The notes beneath the pieces are model-generated. The model saw only the letters and a list, made by a program, of their open reading frames with translations. It was not told the DNA's origin and made no database searches. A stretch of 33,433 nucleotides of DNA from assembly GCA_009924135.1 (NCBI GenBank), contig RFSE01000046.1, positions 1 to 33,433 of the forward strand, in the 5' to 3' direction. Below, one piece after another: positions 24,495 to 33,433 of the stretch. Positions within the stretch are counted from its first letter, which is position 1; the number at the start of each line of letters is the position of its first letter. Source of the stretch: Pseudomonadota bacterium (GTDB lineage Bacteria; Verrucomicrobiota; Verrucomicrobiia; Limisphaerales; SXTU01). A program made the position numbers and the translations under genes.

Positions 24495-25709
24495 ATGAAA
24501 ACCCGTGTGCTATTTGTCGATGACGAAACCCTCGTCCTGCAGGGGTTGCAGCGGATGTTGCGCCCGTTGCGGCACGAGTGGGACATGGAGTTTGTGGAAT
24601 CCGGTCCCCTGGCGCTCAATCGCCTGGCGACGACGCCCTTTGACGTAGTGGTGTCCGACATGCGGATGCCGGTCATGGACGGGGCCCAGCTCCTGAACGA
24701 GGTCATGCGCCGTCACCCGCGCACCGTGCGGATCATCCTCTCCGGCCACGCGGATCAGGACCTCGTGCTCAAGGCGGTGGGCTCCACCCACCAATATCTT
24801 AACAAACCGTGCGATCCCGATTTGCTCCGCACCACGGTGCAGCGCGCGGCCTTGCTTGGCGACTCGCTGCCAAATGAGAAGGTCAAATCCCTCGTGGCCC
24901 AGATGGACTCGCTGCCCACGTTGCCCGCCGTGTACCGCGAGGTCCTGGCCGAGCTGCGTTCGCCGGACACCACGCTGGCGCGCGTGGGCGAAATCTTCGG
25001 CCGGGACGTCGGCCTGACGGCGCAGGTGCTTAAACTGGTGAACTCCGCCTTTTTCGGTCTCCGTCGCTCGGTCAGCGGGCCGGTGGATGCGGTGACGTTT
25101 CTCGGGCTGGATACGATCAAGGCGCTCGTGCTCGCGATGCATACCTTTTCCCAGTTCGCCAACTCGGAACTGGCGGGGCTGTCCTTTGGCGCGTTGCAGC
25201 GGCACAGCCTGCTGGTCGCCGGTTTTGCCCGCGCGCTGGCCCGGCAGGAATTCACGGGTGCGAAGGCAGCGGACGAAGCGTTCGTCGCCGGGCTGCTGCA
25301 CGACGCCGGCAAACTGCTGCTCGCGGCCAACTTTAAGAGCCACTACCTGCGGGTTGCCACCGTTGCCGGTGAAGGCGGCCTGGCCCCGCATGCCGTCGAA
25401 CTGGGCGTCTTCGGTTGCACCCATGCGGAAGTCGGCGGTTACCTCCTCGGGTTGTGGGGTTTGCCCGCCAACGTGGTGGACGCGATCACCTGGCATCACC
25501 GGCCGGAAGATTCCGGAGCCACCCAGCTCAATACGGCCATGCTGCTCCATGTGGCTGACTACCTCGCCCATGAATTGGAGCCGGCGGGTGGGCGGGTGGC
25601 GCGACCGGCGTTACACGCCGAAGTCCTCGGCCGGCTGGGGTTGGAAGGTCGGGTGGAAGCCTGGCGGGAAACGTGCCGAGCCACGCTGGGGACAGGAGGA
25701 GCGGCGTGA
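24495..25709 (+). CDS. REC-HDOD response regulator
   Basis: A 404-residue regulator. The receiver (1-120) has VLFVDDETLVLQGL, Asp55 in VVVSDMRMPVMDG, and YLNKPCD. The HDOD domain (about 130-340) begins SLPTLPAVYREVLAELRSPD and contains FGRDVGLTAQVLKLVNSAFF, VTFLGLDTIKALVLA, GLLHDAGKLLLA and VVDAITWHHRPEDSG. HDOD proteins act as signalling scaffolds and, unlike true HD enzymes, usually lack complete metal ligands. It sits 3 nt after the REC-PAS kinase and overlaps the next gene by GTGA. It is the intact reference for the HDOD fragment fused to the upstream kinase. Confidence 0.9.
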   Translation: MKTRVLFVDDETLVLQGLQRMLRPLRHEWDMEFVESGPLALNRLATTPFDVVVSDMRMPVMDGAQLLNEVMRRHPRTVRIILSGHADQDLVLKAVGSTHQYLNKPCDPDLLRTTVQRAALLGDSLPNEKVKSLVAQMDSLPTLPAVYREVLAELRSPDTTLARVGEIFGRDVGLTAQVLKLVNSAFFGLRRSVSGPVDAVTFLGLDTIKALVLAMHTFSQFANSELAGLSFGALQRHSLLVAGFARALARQEFTGAKAADEAFVAGLLHDAGKLLLAANFKSHYLRVATVAGEGGLAPHAVELGVFGCTHAEVGGYLLGLWGLPANVVDAITWHHRPEDSGATQLNTAMLLHVADYLAHELEPAGGRVARPALHAEVLGRLGLEGRVEAWRETCRATLGTGGAA

Positions 25710-26839
25710 ACGAACGAATTCTCTGTGTGGATGACGAGCCGAACGTGCTGGCCGGCATCCAGCGCACGTTGCGCAAGCAGTTCCAGTTGGAGACAGCCGG
25801 CGGGGGTGAAGCTGCCCTGGCCCTGCTGGAACGCAACGGCCCCATCGCCGTGATTGTCTCCGACATGCGCATGCCCGGCCTCTCCGGCCTCCAACTGCTC
25901 GCACAGGCTAAGGAAAAATGGCCGGACATGGTGCGCGTGATGCTCACCGGCAACGCCGACCAGCAGACCGCGATCGATGCCGTCAACCAGGGCAGCATCT
26001 TTCGTTTCCTTACCAAACCCTGCCCGCCTGAGACCCTGACGGCGACGTTGACGGCGGCCCTGGAGCAGCATCGCCTGATCACGGCCGAACGCGAATTGCT
26101 GGAGAAGACGCTCAACGGCAGTGTGAGCCTGCTCACGGAAATGCTTTCCGTGCTGGACCCGGTGCATTTTGGCCGTTGCCAGCAACTGCGCGAGCAGGTC
26201 CGCGCCGTGGTTCCCAAGCTGGGGCTTGGCAATGGCTGGGAAATCGAGATGGCCGCGATGTTGCACGGCATCGGGCGCATTACCTTGCCGCCGCAGGTCG
26301 TCGCCCGCGCCCGCACCGACGGCCCGTTGACTGACGCCGAGCGGCTCATGTTGCGTCGGCTGCCCGAAACGGGCAGTGCCTTGCTGGCACACATTCCCCG
26401 CCTTGAACCTGTGGCCCGGATTGTTCGTTTGCAGGACAAGCACTACGACGGTTCCGGGTTCCCCTTGGAATCCATCGCCGGACGCGACATCCCGGCCGGC
26501 GCGCGGCTGCTCAAAATCCTGGTGGATTTGAAAAGCCTCGAGGAACTGGGCCGCTCGCGCCGGGAGAGTCTCGTGGCCCTGCGGGAACGCGGTGGCAGAT
26601 ACGATCCGGATTACCTCGAGTCCGTGGCCGAAGTGCTGGCCCCGGGAGCGAACCGGCCCGTGCTGGCCATACCGTTCCGGGATTTGCGGGCGGGCCAGAT
26701 CCTGGTGGCCGAAGTGGTCACCCGTGAAGGCATGCCGCTCATCAGCGGCGGCAACCGCGTCACTCCCGGCCTGCTGGAACGCCTGCGAAACTTCGCCGCC
26801 ACCTCCGGCTTGCGCGAGCCGATCTACGTGGAAGGCTGA
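25706..26839 (+). CDS. REC-HD-GYP response regulator with degraded active site
   Basis: The start is GTG at 25706, overlapping the previous TGA (GTGA) with AGGAGG (25694-25699) 6 nt upstream. The 377-residue product has a receiver with ILCVDDEPNVLAGI, acceptor Asp53 in VIVSDMRMPG, and FLTKPCPP. The HD-GYP-like part departs from the motif at key sites: HD is HG (LHGIGRITLP, His187-Gly188), HHE is QDK (Gln243-Asp244-Lys245), and GYP is GFP (YDGSGFP, residues 247-253). Loss of the HD Asp and both His implies no phosphodiesterase activity; it may bind the ligand or a partner instead. It is the last gene of the operon. Confidence 0.88.
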   Translation: MNERILCVDDEPNVLAGIQRTLRKQFQLETAGGGEAALALLERNGPIAVIVSDMRMPGLSGLQLLAQAKEKWPDMVRVMLTGNADQQTAIDAVNQGSIFRFLTKPCPPETLTATLTAALEQHRLITAERELLEKTLNGSVSLLTEMLSVLDPVHFGRCQQLREQVRAVVPKLGLGNGWEIEMAAMLHGIGRITLPPQVVARARTDGPLTDAERLMLRRLPETGSALLAHIPRLEPVARIVRLQDKHYDGSGFPLESIAGRDIPAGARLLKILVDLKSLEELGRSRRESLVALRERGGRYDPDYLESVAEVLAPGANRPVLAIPFRDLRAGQILVAEVVTREGMPLISGGNRVTPGLLERLRNFAATSGLREPIYVEG

Positions 26840-27105
26840 CTTTAGTACGGAGCCAGCACGGGCATACGGGCATAACGCCCGCGAAGTCAGGGTGGAAGCC
26901 TGCCCCACTAACGCGGCTGGCCGCAGGATCGCTTCAATGTTGTTGCGCGACCGGTACAACGCCTGCGCGAAGGGCTTTCCGACCGAGGTTGGAGGAAAGT
27001 GATCGCCAGGTTCCCGGTGCATCGATTGCTGAGGGGTCGCTTCGATTCAGATTGAGCAACGGATGATCCTTCGTGATATTCCTCGAAGTCGCACATCAAA
27101 ACCGC
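26840..27105. other. Intergenic region between signalling and secreted operons
   Basis: Two short hairpins are visible, CGGGC-ATAAC-GCCCG (26867-26881) and GCGGC-TG-GCCGC (26913-26924), neither followed by a T tract. They could help end the signalling operon. No promoter with good match was found ahead of the secreted operon. Confidence 0.3.
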
Positions 27106-29052
27106 ATGACAAAGACCGGAATTATTAACTGTCACGTGAGAGCCCTGGCCATCTTCGGCTTTGCGTGGTTCATGTTGCTCCCTTGCAAGGCGGCGGCGGA
27201 CGAGGATTTCGCCACGCTGCAGGCCAATGCCCAAAAGTCTTTCCGCGATGGCGTCGCCCCCTTCGTAAAGACCTATTGCGCTGAGTGCCACGGGGACAAG
27301 AAACGCAAGGGCGGCATCAGTTTTCTGGCGGCGCTCAAGAACCCCGGCGACTCCAGTTCCAGCAAGCGGTGGAAACAGGCCCTTGTCAGTGTACGGACTC
27401 ATGACATGCCGCCGGATGACACGGCCAAGCAGCCGACGGCGGAGGAACGGCAGAAGTTTCTCGGCTGGTTGGCCCAGCTCAAGTTTCTCAGCCCGCAGGA
27501 CCCCGGCCCGTTTGTGATCCGGCGTTTGACCAAGGTGGAGTATGGCAACACGCTGCATGATCTCTACGGGGTCGATCCCGCCGTGGCGCAAGAGCTGCCA
27601 GATGAAGTGTTCGGCGAGGGTTATCTCAACACGCTTTCCCCCTTGCAGTCGGAGCAGTACCTCGCGATTGCCAACGTGGTGCTGGACAAGATTCTGGCGC
27701 GCGACGGGGCCACCCCGACCGCCGTTCAAAAACGGCTCTTTGGCAAAACGCCCTCCTCCGGGGCTGACGCCCGCGCGGCGGCCAAAGTGGTCGCGCGTTC
27801 ACTGGCTCGGGACGCATACCGGCGGCCGCCTACGGAGGCGGAACTGGATGTCCTGCTCGGGGTTTTCGATCTGGCACGAGAAAACAAACTCGCCTACCCG
27901 GCGGCGCTGCGCCTGATGTTCAAGGCGATCCTCGTTTCTCCCCAGTTTCTCTTCATCACGCCCGCCCAGGAGCCGGAACCTGGTCGCGAAATCGTACCGC
28001 TGGATGATCATCAACTGGCGTCGCGTTTATCCTATTTACTGTGGGCGACCACGCCGGATGCAGAGCTTTCCGCCTTGGCCGATCGCGGGCAGCTCCATGA
28101 CCCGGCGGTACTGAAAGCCCAGACGAAGCGTTTGCTGCTGGATCGCCGTTCCCGGGCGTTGTTTGATGGATTCGGCGCGCAGTGGCTGGGGCTCGGGGGG
28201 CTGGCAGGTAAAACCTTCGACACCGCCAAGTTTCCCCAGATGACCAGCGGGATGCGCGCGGCGATGTACGACGAGGCCCGCCTGTTCTTTGACAGCATCG
28301 TGCGGGACAACCGGAGCGTGGTCAGTTTTGTCGACAGTGATTACACGTTCCTCAACGGGACCTTGGCCGCCCTGTACGGTCTGGATAAAACGGTCAAAGG
28401 CCCCGAGATGCGCAAGGTGAAGCTGGCGGATGCCAACCGGGGCGGCATTCTGGGCATGCCCGGAATCCTGGCGACGACCTCGTTTCCCAACCGCACCAGC
28501 GCCGTCAAACGCGGCGTGTGGGTGCTCGAACAAGTGCTGGGAGAACATGTGCCGCCGGCGCCGGCGAATGTTCCGGCTCTGGAAAAGCAGGACCAGAAGA
28601 AGGTCGCCAACCTGACGCTGCGTCAGCGCACGGAATTGCACCGTACGAATCCGGTGTGTGCCAATTGCCACAAAATTCTCGATCCCATCGGCTTCGGCTT
28701 GGAGAACTTCGATGCGGTCGGGCGCTGGCGTGATCAGGACGACTCTGGCGGCGCGATTGACGCGGCAGGTGAGCTCCCCGGAGGGAAGCACTTCACTACG
28801 CCCAAGGAGCTTAAAGTCATCATTGCCGGTCGCAAAGACGAGCTGGCGCGCAACCTGACGGAGAAATTGCTGGCCTACGCCTTATGCCGCCAATTGGAAG
28901 GTTACGACGAAATCGTGGTGGACCGGCTGATGGAAACCATCGCCAAGGATGGCTACCGCATACAGACCCTGGTCACCGAAATCGTGACTAGTTACCCCTT
29001 CCTCCAGCGTCATATCCAGAAGCAAGCCGTCGCCTTGTCACATGAGAAATAA
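27106..29052 (+). CDS. Secreted DUF1587/1592/1588/1585-family protein with two CxxCH sites
   Basis: A 648-residue exported protein of a family abundant in Planctomycetota and Verrucomicrobiota. The signal peptide is within the first ~32 residues ([20 protein letters not shown]). A haem site CAECH (Cys58, Cys61, His62) with [10 protein letters not shown] forms the cytochrome-like PSCyt1-type part. Then follow DUF1587-like [23 protein letters not shown]1595-like [21 protein letters not shown]1592-like [23 protein letters not shown]1588-like [20 protein letters not shown] with a second CxxCH (CANCH, Cys518-His522), and DUF1585-like [14 protein letters not shown]. The start at 27106 gives the signal peptide. 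The DUF1552 gene overlaps its end by 11 nt. The biochemical role is unknown. Confidence 0.88.
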   Translation: MTKTGIINCHVRALAIFGFAWFMLLPCKAAADEDFATLQANAQKSFRDGVAPFVKTYCAECHGDKKRKGGISFLAALKNPGDSSSSKRWKQALVSVRTHDMPPDDTAKQPTAEERQKFLGWLAQLKFLSPQDPGPFVIRRLTKVEYGNTLHDLYGVDPAVAQELPDEVFGEGYLNTLSPLQSEQYLAIANVVLDKILARDGATPTAVQKRLFGKTPSSGADARAAAKVVARSLARDAYRRPPTEAELDVLLGVFDLARENKLAYPAALRLMFKAILVSPQFLFITPAQEPEPGREIVPLDDHQLASRLSYLLWATTPDAELSALADRGQLHDPAVLKAQTKRLLLDRRSRALFDGFGAQWLGLGGLAGKTFDTAKFPQMTSGMRAAMYDEARLFFDSIVRDNRSVVSFVDSDYTFLNGTLAALYGLDKTVKGPEMRKVKLADANRGGILGMPGILATTSFPNRTSAVKRGVWVLEQVLGEHVPPAPANVPALEKQDQKKVANLTLRQRTELHRTNPVCANCHKILDPIGFGLENFDAVGRWRDQDDSGGAIDAAGELPGGKHFTTPKELKVIIAGRKDELARNLTEKLLAYALCRQLEGYDEIVVDRLMETIAKDGYRIQTLVTEIVTSYPFLQRHIQKQAVALSHEK

Positions 29053-30442
29053 AATGCTGATTGATCGTCGCACGAGTCTGAAGGGAATTGGAGCCACCCT
29101 CGCGCTGCCCCTGTTTGAATCCTTGGGCTGGGCGGCCCCGGGCAAGGAAAAGTCCTTCAAGCCACCGGTCCGCCTCGGGTTCATGTATATGCCTCACGGG
29201 GTCATCATGGATCAGTTCTGGCCCAAGAACCCGGAGAGTTTTCTCACGGCCCCGCCGCCGGCCTTGGAAGCGCTGCGCCCCGTGCTCAATCACTGCTTGC
29301 TGATGAAGGGCATTTCGGGCGTGCCGATCGCTCCCTTCAATGGCGCACCTCATGCGCTCGAACTTTCGACCTGGCTCACGGCGAGGCTGCCGGATGCGAA
29401 CCGGCGGAATCAGATCCATATCGCGATTTCGGCGGATCAAATCGCCGCCAATTACGTGGGCTTTCAAACGTCCCTGCCTTCCTTGGAGCTGGCCACGATG
29501 CCGCAGACGCACAAGGAAAACCAGGAGGGCCTGAACGAGGGCTACTACTCGCATTGCAGCTTCCGTTCCGCCACCCAGGCCGTGCCCGCCGAGATCAATC
29601 CCCGCAGCGTGCTCAACCGGCTCTTCGGCAAGGCCGACGCGGCGGGTGATGGCCGCAAACCCGGGACCATCTCCCCGGCGCAGGCGCTGGATCGGAAAAT
29701 GTTGGACCTGGTCCTTACCGGGGCGCGCGACTTGCGCCGGAAGCTGCCCCAGGACGACCAGCACAAGCTGGACGAATATCTGGACAGTGTGCGTTCGGTG
29801 GAACGCCGCATTGCCGCCATCGAACATCGCCAGCAGGAGGCGGCCCTGGAGAAGGCCGGTGTCAGCGTGAGCAAGCGCAACTCCTCAGATTCACCTCCCA
29901 TCGAGGTCAAGATTCCCGAGGGCGACAAACGTAGCGAGTACATGCAGGTGATGTGCGACCTCAACGTGCTCGCGTTCCAAACCGACACCACGCGCGTCAG
30001 CACCTACATCGGCTCCACGCCGAACGGGGTTTCCTATCCGGAACTTGGGTTCAAGGACGAGCACCATTCCCAGACGCATCACAACAACAAGGCCGAACAG
30101 GTCGACAAGGTCGCCGCGATCACGAAGTTCAACATCGATCAGTTCGCCTACATGGTGAAAAAGATGGCGAGCCTGCGGGAAGGTGATGGCACCTTGCTGG
30201 ACAACTGCATCATGATGTGGGGCTCCGGTCTGGAAGACGGGAACAAGCACACGCGCGAAAACCTGCCGTTTATCCTGGCCGGCCGCGGCGGTGGGGCCTT
30301 GAACTCCGGACGTTACCTCCCCGACACCAAAGGCAACCAAGGCGACCTGCTTACCACACTCCTCACGTGTGCCGGCATTCCGCTGGATCGCCCCATTGGC
30401 ATTGCGACCAAGCAGATCAAAGAGATGGTCGCCAAGGTTTGA
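29042..30442 (+). CDS. DUF1552 protein with Tat-type signal
   Basis: A 466-residue member of DUF1552, regularly found next to DUF1592-family proteins. The N terminus carries [20 protein letters not shown], a twin-arginine-like signal. The body has [20 protein letters not shown] and the C-terminal part has [34 protein letters not shown] and [20 protein letters not shown], which look like the alkaline-phosphatase/sulfatase-type metal site seen in this group. It overlaps the upstream gene by 11 nt, so the pair is coupled. An ATG at 29054 is an alternative start. Function remains uncertain. Confidence 0.85.
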   Translation: MRNKMLIDRRTSLKGIGATLALPLFESLGWAAPGKEKSFKPPVRLGFMYMPHGVIMDQFWPKNPESFLTAPPPALEALRPVLNHCLLMKGISGVPIAPFNGAPHALELSTWLTARLPDANRRNQIHIAISADQIAANYVGFQTSLPSLELATMPQTHKENQEGLNEGYYSHCSFRSATQAVPAEINPRSVLNRLFGKADAAGDGRKPGTISPAQALDRKMLDLVLTGARDLRRKLPQDDQHKLDEYLDSVRSVERRIAAIEHRQQEAALEKAGVSVSKRNSSDSPPIEVKIPEGDKRSEYMQVMCDLNVLAFQTDTTRVSTYIGSTPNGVSYPELGFKDEHHSQTHHNNKAEQVDKVAAITKFNIDQFAYMVKKMASLREGDGTLLDNCIMMWGSGLEDGNKHTRENLPFILAGRGGGALNSGRYLPDTKGNQGDLLTTLLTCAGIPLDRPIGIATKQIKEMVAKV

Positions 30443-30502
30443 AATGAGTTTTTGGCGGTTTGCTTTGACGGACCTGCGGGCCGTCCACCACGACCTCATT
30501 TC

Positions 30503-31375
30503 ATGAAACGCCTCGCCGGCTGGTTCCTGGGCTTGTCTCTTTTCACCGCTTCCCTCCATGCCGGAGATGCGGAGGTCATCGCCGCTTTGAAGGCGAAGGG
30601 CGCGGAGGCCACTTCGACCAAAGGTTTCGTGACTGGGCTTTCGTTTCCCGACTGCTCGAAACTGACGCCTGCGGACTACGCGTCGTTGGCGCAGTTGAGC
30701 GGTGTGAAACAACTGGGATTCAGCAAGGGCTTTGACGACGCCGCACTCAAGGCCATCGGCCCCGCGTCGGAAATCGAACAGTTGTCCACCAATGGCATGG
30801 ACATCTCGGACGAAGGGGCGGCGGCACTGGCGGCGTGGAAAGGCCTCAAGTCGATTGCTTTTTTCCATCCTGGCCGCCGGCTCACCGGTACGGGCCTCGC
30901 GGCGCTCGTGGCGCTGCCGAAATTGGAGCGCCTTACAGTGGCCGGCTCGCTGGCCTTCGCCGATGAAGGCATGGCCGCCGTCGCCAAACTCACCCAGTTG
31001 AAGGGCTTCCGCACCTGGCACAGCGGTGTGACTCCGGCAGGCGTGAAACAGCTCGTTGCCTTGAAAAACCTTACCAGCGTCTTTCTCGGCCAGCGTCTGA
31101 GTTACACCCCTCCGGTCACGCTCTCGGACGACTCGCTGCCGGTGCTCGCGGAGTTGACTCTGTTGGAGGATGTGACGCTCAGCGAGGCGCGGCTCACGCC
31201 CGGCGCGCTCGGTCAGTTGCAAAAGCTCACGCACCTTAAACGGCTTACGCTCGACGGTGTCGACCTCGCGGAACCGGATCTCGCCGCGTTGAAACAGCAG
31301 CTTCCCAAAACGGACGTGCGCTGGACGGCTCCGAGCGAAGCCTACAAAAAGCGCATCTCCGCTCTGTTCAAGTGA
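30503..31375 (+). CDS. Secreted leucine-rich-repeat protein
   Basis: A 290-residue exported protein with signal peptide MKRLAGWFLGLSLFTASLHA. From about residue 45 it shows ~24-residue leucine-rich repeats: LSGVKQLGFSKGFDDAALKA, LTGTGLAALVALPKLERLTV, FADEGMAAVAKLTQLKGFRT, LTLLEDVTLSEARLTPGAL and LKRLTLDGVDLAEPDLAAL. Such proteins probably bind partners in the periplasm or on the surface. The upstream in-frame ATG at 30452 would bury the signal peptide. The GTGA overlap (31372-31375) with the next frame and the short gaps join it to the secreted operon. Confidence 0.75.
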   Translation: MKRLAGWFLGLSLFTASLHAGDAEVIAALKAKGAEATSTKGFVTGLSFPDCSKLTPADYASLAQLSGVKQLGFSKGFDDAALKAIGPASEIEQLSTNGMDISDEGAAALAAWKGLKSIAFFHPGRRLTGTGLAALVALPKLERLTVAGSLAFADEGMAAVAKLTQLKGFRTWHSGVTPAGVKQLVALKNLTSVFLGQRLSYTPPVTLSDDSLPVLAELTLLEDVTLSEARLTPGALGQLQKLTHLKRLTLDGVDLAEPDLAALKQQLPKTDVRWTAPSEAYKKRISALFK

Positions 31376-31419
31376 TCACCGCGAAGGCAGGCGGGGAGCG
31401 CAGGTTGCAGGCGAGGTGC

Positions 31420-33162
31420 ATGTCGGTCTATGTCGTGCTTTTCCTCTGGCTGGCGAGGGCCGGTTCCCTGACTTTGGCCGTTGACCCGCCTGATTTCCGG
31501 TCGGCCTTTGCCGCAGCCCTCCAGCGTGGTGAATCCAAGATCGTCATTCCGCCCGGCACGTATCGCCTCGCGCCGCTCCCTGGACAAAAGGTGGTGTGGT
31601 GCCTGAATGGACTGCACGACAAGGAGATTGTGGCCGACGGGGTGACGCTGGTGGCGACAAAGCTGACCCGCGCGGTGGCCATTGATCATTGTGAGCGGGT
31701 TTCGATCCGCGGCCTGACGGTGGATTATGACCCGCTCCCATTCACGCAGGGCAGGGTGGTGGCCGTGGCCGAGGACCTTGGCTGGATTGATGTGAAACTT
31801 CACGCTGGCTTTCCGCGCCATCCCTTCGCGCGCATTGATGTCGTCGATCCCGAAACCCGCTACCGGAAGAAGGGAATGCCTTTCTTGTGGGGCACCAAGG
31901 CGACCCTGCAGAGTCCGGACATCGTTCGGGTGACCTTGAAGGACATTGGCCAGACCGCGAAGCCTGGCGATCTGGCCTCGCTCAGTACGGGTTGCGAGCC
32001 GGACGGGATTCCCCACGCCGTGTCCATCGAGCATTGCACGTCGGTGACTTTACGCAATGTCACCGTACACAGCGCCCCCGGTATGGGCATCCTCGAAGCG
32101 GACGGGGACGGCCGGAGTGCATTTCTTGGCTGCCGGGTCGTGCCGGGGCCACGACCGTCCGGGGCCGGTGAAGACCGCTTGCTCAGTACCTCGTGGGATG
32201 CCATGCAGACCAAAACCGTCCGGATTGGACCTCGTGTCGAGGGTTGCGAAATTCGCGATGCCGGCGACGACTCGTGGAGCGTGCAGTCCGCCGATTTCAT
32301 GGTTTTGAAGCAGAACGGCAGCACGCTGGTGCTGGCCAGCCGCGACGAGTACACCGTTGGCGTGGAGGTGGGGGATCGTTTGCAGGCTTATGTGGGCGGG
32401 GTTGAGGCGACCGTCCGCATGCGCCGGAGTCTTGCTCGTGCGGAAGCCGGCCTTGATGCTGCGGTGATGGCCAAGTTGACCAATGCACCACCGTGGTCGG
32501 AGTGGAACGTCTCGCCCCGCTGTTTGGTCGTCACGCTGGATCGCGAATTGCCGGTCAAGGCAGGTGGTTCCCTGTTTTCGCCCGACCGCATGGGCAACGG
32601 TTTCGCGTTCCTCCACAACCACATCCACAGTGCGGGCCGCGTCCTGATCAAGGCCGGTGGACGGATCGAAGGCAACCTGCTCGATACGCCACACGCCTTG
32701 ACCGTTTGTCCCGAATTGCCCGCCAACGCCGCAGCGGGGATCGATGGTCTGGTGATCCGCCGCAACAAGATTCGCCGGGCCGGCTGGTTCTGTCCCGCCC
32801 CTTGGTCTGCGTCCGCCGGAACCCTTTCCATCACGGCGGCCAGCGACCCGCCAAACCTGCGCCCGGCCGGGGTGTTTGCCCATCTCGTGATTGAGGACAA
32901 TGTTTTTGAAGAGTGTGCCGGGGCGAATATTGTGCTTACCTCGACGCGAGGCGCGGTCGTGAGCGGCAACCGTTTTGTCCGTCCGTTTCACGATTCGCCA
33001 CCCAGCACCGGGGCCAGTTTCCACATCCCAAATACAGCGGCGATCTGGATAGCCGAATCAACCGACCTCGAGGTGCGGAACAACTTCATCACCGAGCCGG
33101 GGCCGTTCGCCGGTGAACCCGTGCAGGTCGGGCACGGCGTGGAAAAACTGCGCCGTCCTTGA
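31420..33162 (+). CDS. Secreted right-handed parallel beta-helix protein
   Basis: A 580-residue exported protein, signal peptide MSVYVVLFLWLARAGSLTLA. It shows beta-helix rungs with repeated V-x-I/N-V-x-N pattern: KIVIPPGTYRLAP, VAIDHCERVSIRGLTVDYDP, HAVSIEHCTSVTLRNVTVHS, VRIGPRVEGCEIRDAGDDSW, GLVIRRNKIRRAG, VVSGNRFVRPFHD and LEVRNNFITEPG. The middle WDAMQTKTVRIG and DAGDDSWS segments contain acidic residues usual at such active sites. Architecture resembles glycoside hydrolases of the GH110 kind (alpha-galactosidases), but I cannot confirm the family. GTG at 31372 overlaps the LRR stop; ATG 31420, with GGCGAGG just upstream, gives the better signal peptide. Confidence 0.7.
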   Translation: MSVYVVLFLWLARAGSLTLAVDPPDFRSAFAAALQRGESKIVIPPGTYRLAPLPGQKVVWCLNGLHDKEIVADGVTLVATKLTRAVAIDHCERVSIRGLTVDYDPLPFTQGRVVAVAEDLGWIDVKLHAGFPRHPFARIDVVDPETRYRKKGMPFLWGTKATLQSPDIVRVTLKDIGQTAKPGDLASLSTGCEPDGIPHAVSIEHCTSVTLRNVTVHSAPGMGILEADGDGRSAFLGCRVVPGPRPSGAGEDRLLSTSWDAMQTKTVRIGPRVEGCEIRDAGDDSWSVQSADFMVLKQNGSTLVLASRDEYTVGVEVGDRLQAYVGGVEATVRMRRSLARAEAGLDAAVMAKLTNAPPWSEWNVSPRCLVVTLDRELPVKAGGSLFSPDRMGNGFAFLHNHIHSAGRVLIKAGGRIEGNLLDTPHALTVCPELPANAAAGIDGLVIRRNKIRRAGWFCPAPWSASAGTLSITAASDPPNLRPAGVFAHLVIEDNVFEECAGANIVLTSTRGAVVSGNRFVRPFHDSPPSTGASFHIPNTAAIWIAESTDLEVRNNFITEPGPFAGEPVQVGHGVEKLRRP

Positions 33163-33433
33163 TGAGTTCCGGCCGCAGTTGCCAATCGTAAAGGAGCCGC
33201 TCAGGTTACGCCATCGGTCGAATGCAGGGTTGAAGGCGGGCCTCGCCTTCATCCATCACTTGATGGCCGTGGGATGGCTGCATGGGCTGCATTCAGAAAA
33301 CCGATGTCGGCGGGGTGGTTTTATCAATTAACCGTTTTTGCAGGGTTACGCCACCTTGTGCCCGTGCAGTGCTGATGAATGAACTGAACCGTCACAAGCA
33401 TTGAATCCGAACCAGACTCTGACCGCCATGCAA
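33163..33433. other. Downstream region without recognised gene
   Basis: A perfect 7-bp hairpin GAAGGCG-GGCCT-CGCCTTC (33232-33250) is the only clear structure; no T tract follows. No protein-like frame or repeat element was recognised up to the window end. Confidence 0.3.

Overview
This is a GC-rich bacterial window (roughly 60% or more G+C by eye), most plausibly from the Verrucomicrobiota or a close relative in the PVC group. Indicators are the secreted DUF1592-type cytochrome/DUF1552 pair, intergenic hairpin repeats of a kind common in that phylum, many starts without a Shine-Dalgarno sequence, and very large cytosolic sensor-kinase arrays. The assignment is inference; there is no rRNA gene here.

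Layout. 1-4577: polyphosphate glucokinase (minus strand), an alpha/beta hydrolase, and a REC-PAS-HisKA_3 kinase whose stop overlaps the start of its NarL-type response regulator, with inverted-repeat elements at 129-283, 2198-2349 and 4591-4660. 4716-6958 (minus): two secreted proteins translationally coupled by ATGA. 7094-7837: small gene debris with toxin-antitoxin character. 7843-8646: an EboB-like TatD hydrolase without the rest of an ebo cluster. 8745-8821: initiator tRNA-fMet. 9137-10600 (minus): SelO.

10802-16197 is a late flagellar cluster: fliC, fliD, an unknown gene, a putative lipoprotein, flgM, fliS and a FliT/FlgN-like chaperone. I find four sigma-28 (FliA) promoters, all with exactly 11 nt between the two octamers, in front of fliC, fliD, the unknown gene and flgM. 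Two of them sit so close to the start codon that fliD and the unknown gene appear to be transcribed as leaderless or nearly leaderless mRNAs. FlgM, the anti-sigma-28 factor, is thus predicted to be under the control of the sigma factor it inhibits.

16312-26839 is a tightly packed set of six soluble signalling proteins: a PAS kinase with a degenerate receiver tail; a REC-HD-GYP regulator with near-complete motifs; a PAS kinase whose C terminus is a chimera of the first ~20 residues of a receiver and the last part of an HDOD domain (deletion scar); a REC-PAS-PAS-PAS kinase; a REC-HDOD regulator; and a REC-HD-GYP regulator whose catalytic HD is HG. No sigma-28 site precedes this operon. Its position after the flagellar genes suggests a role in motility or lifestyle control, but that is inference from context.

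27106-33162: a secreted operon of a DUF1592-family dihaem-motif protein, a Tat-exported DUF1552 protein, a leucine-rich-repeat protein and a parallel beta-helix protein possibly acting on glycans.
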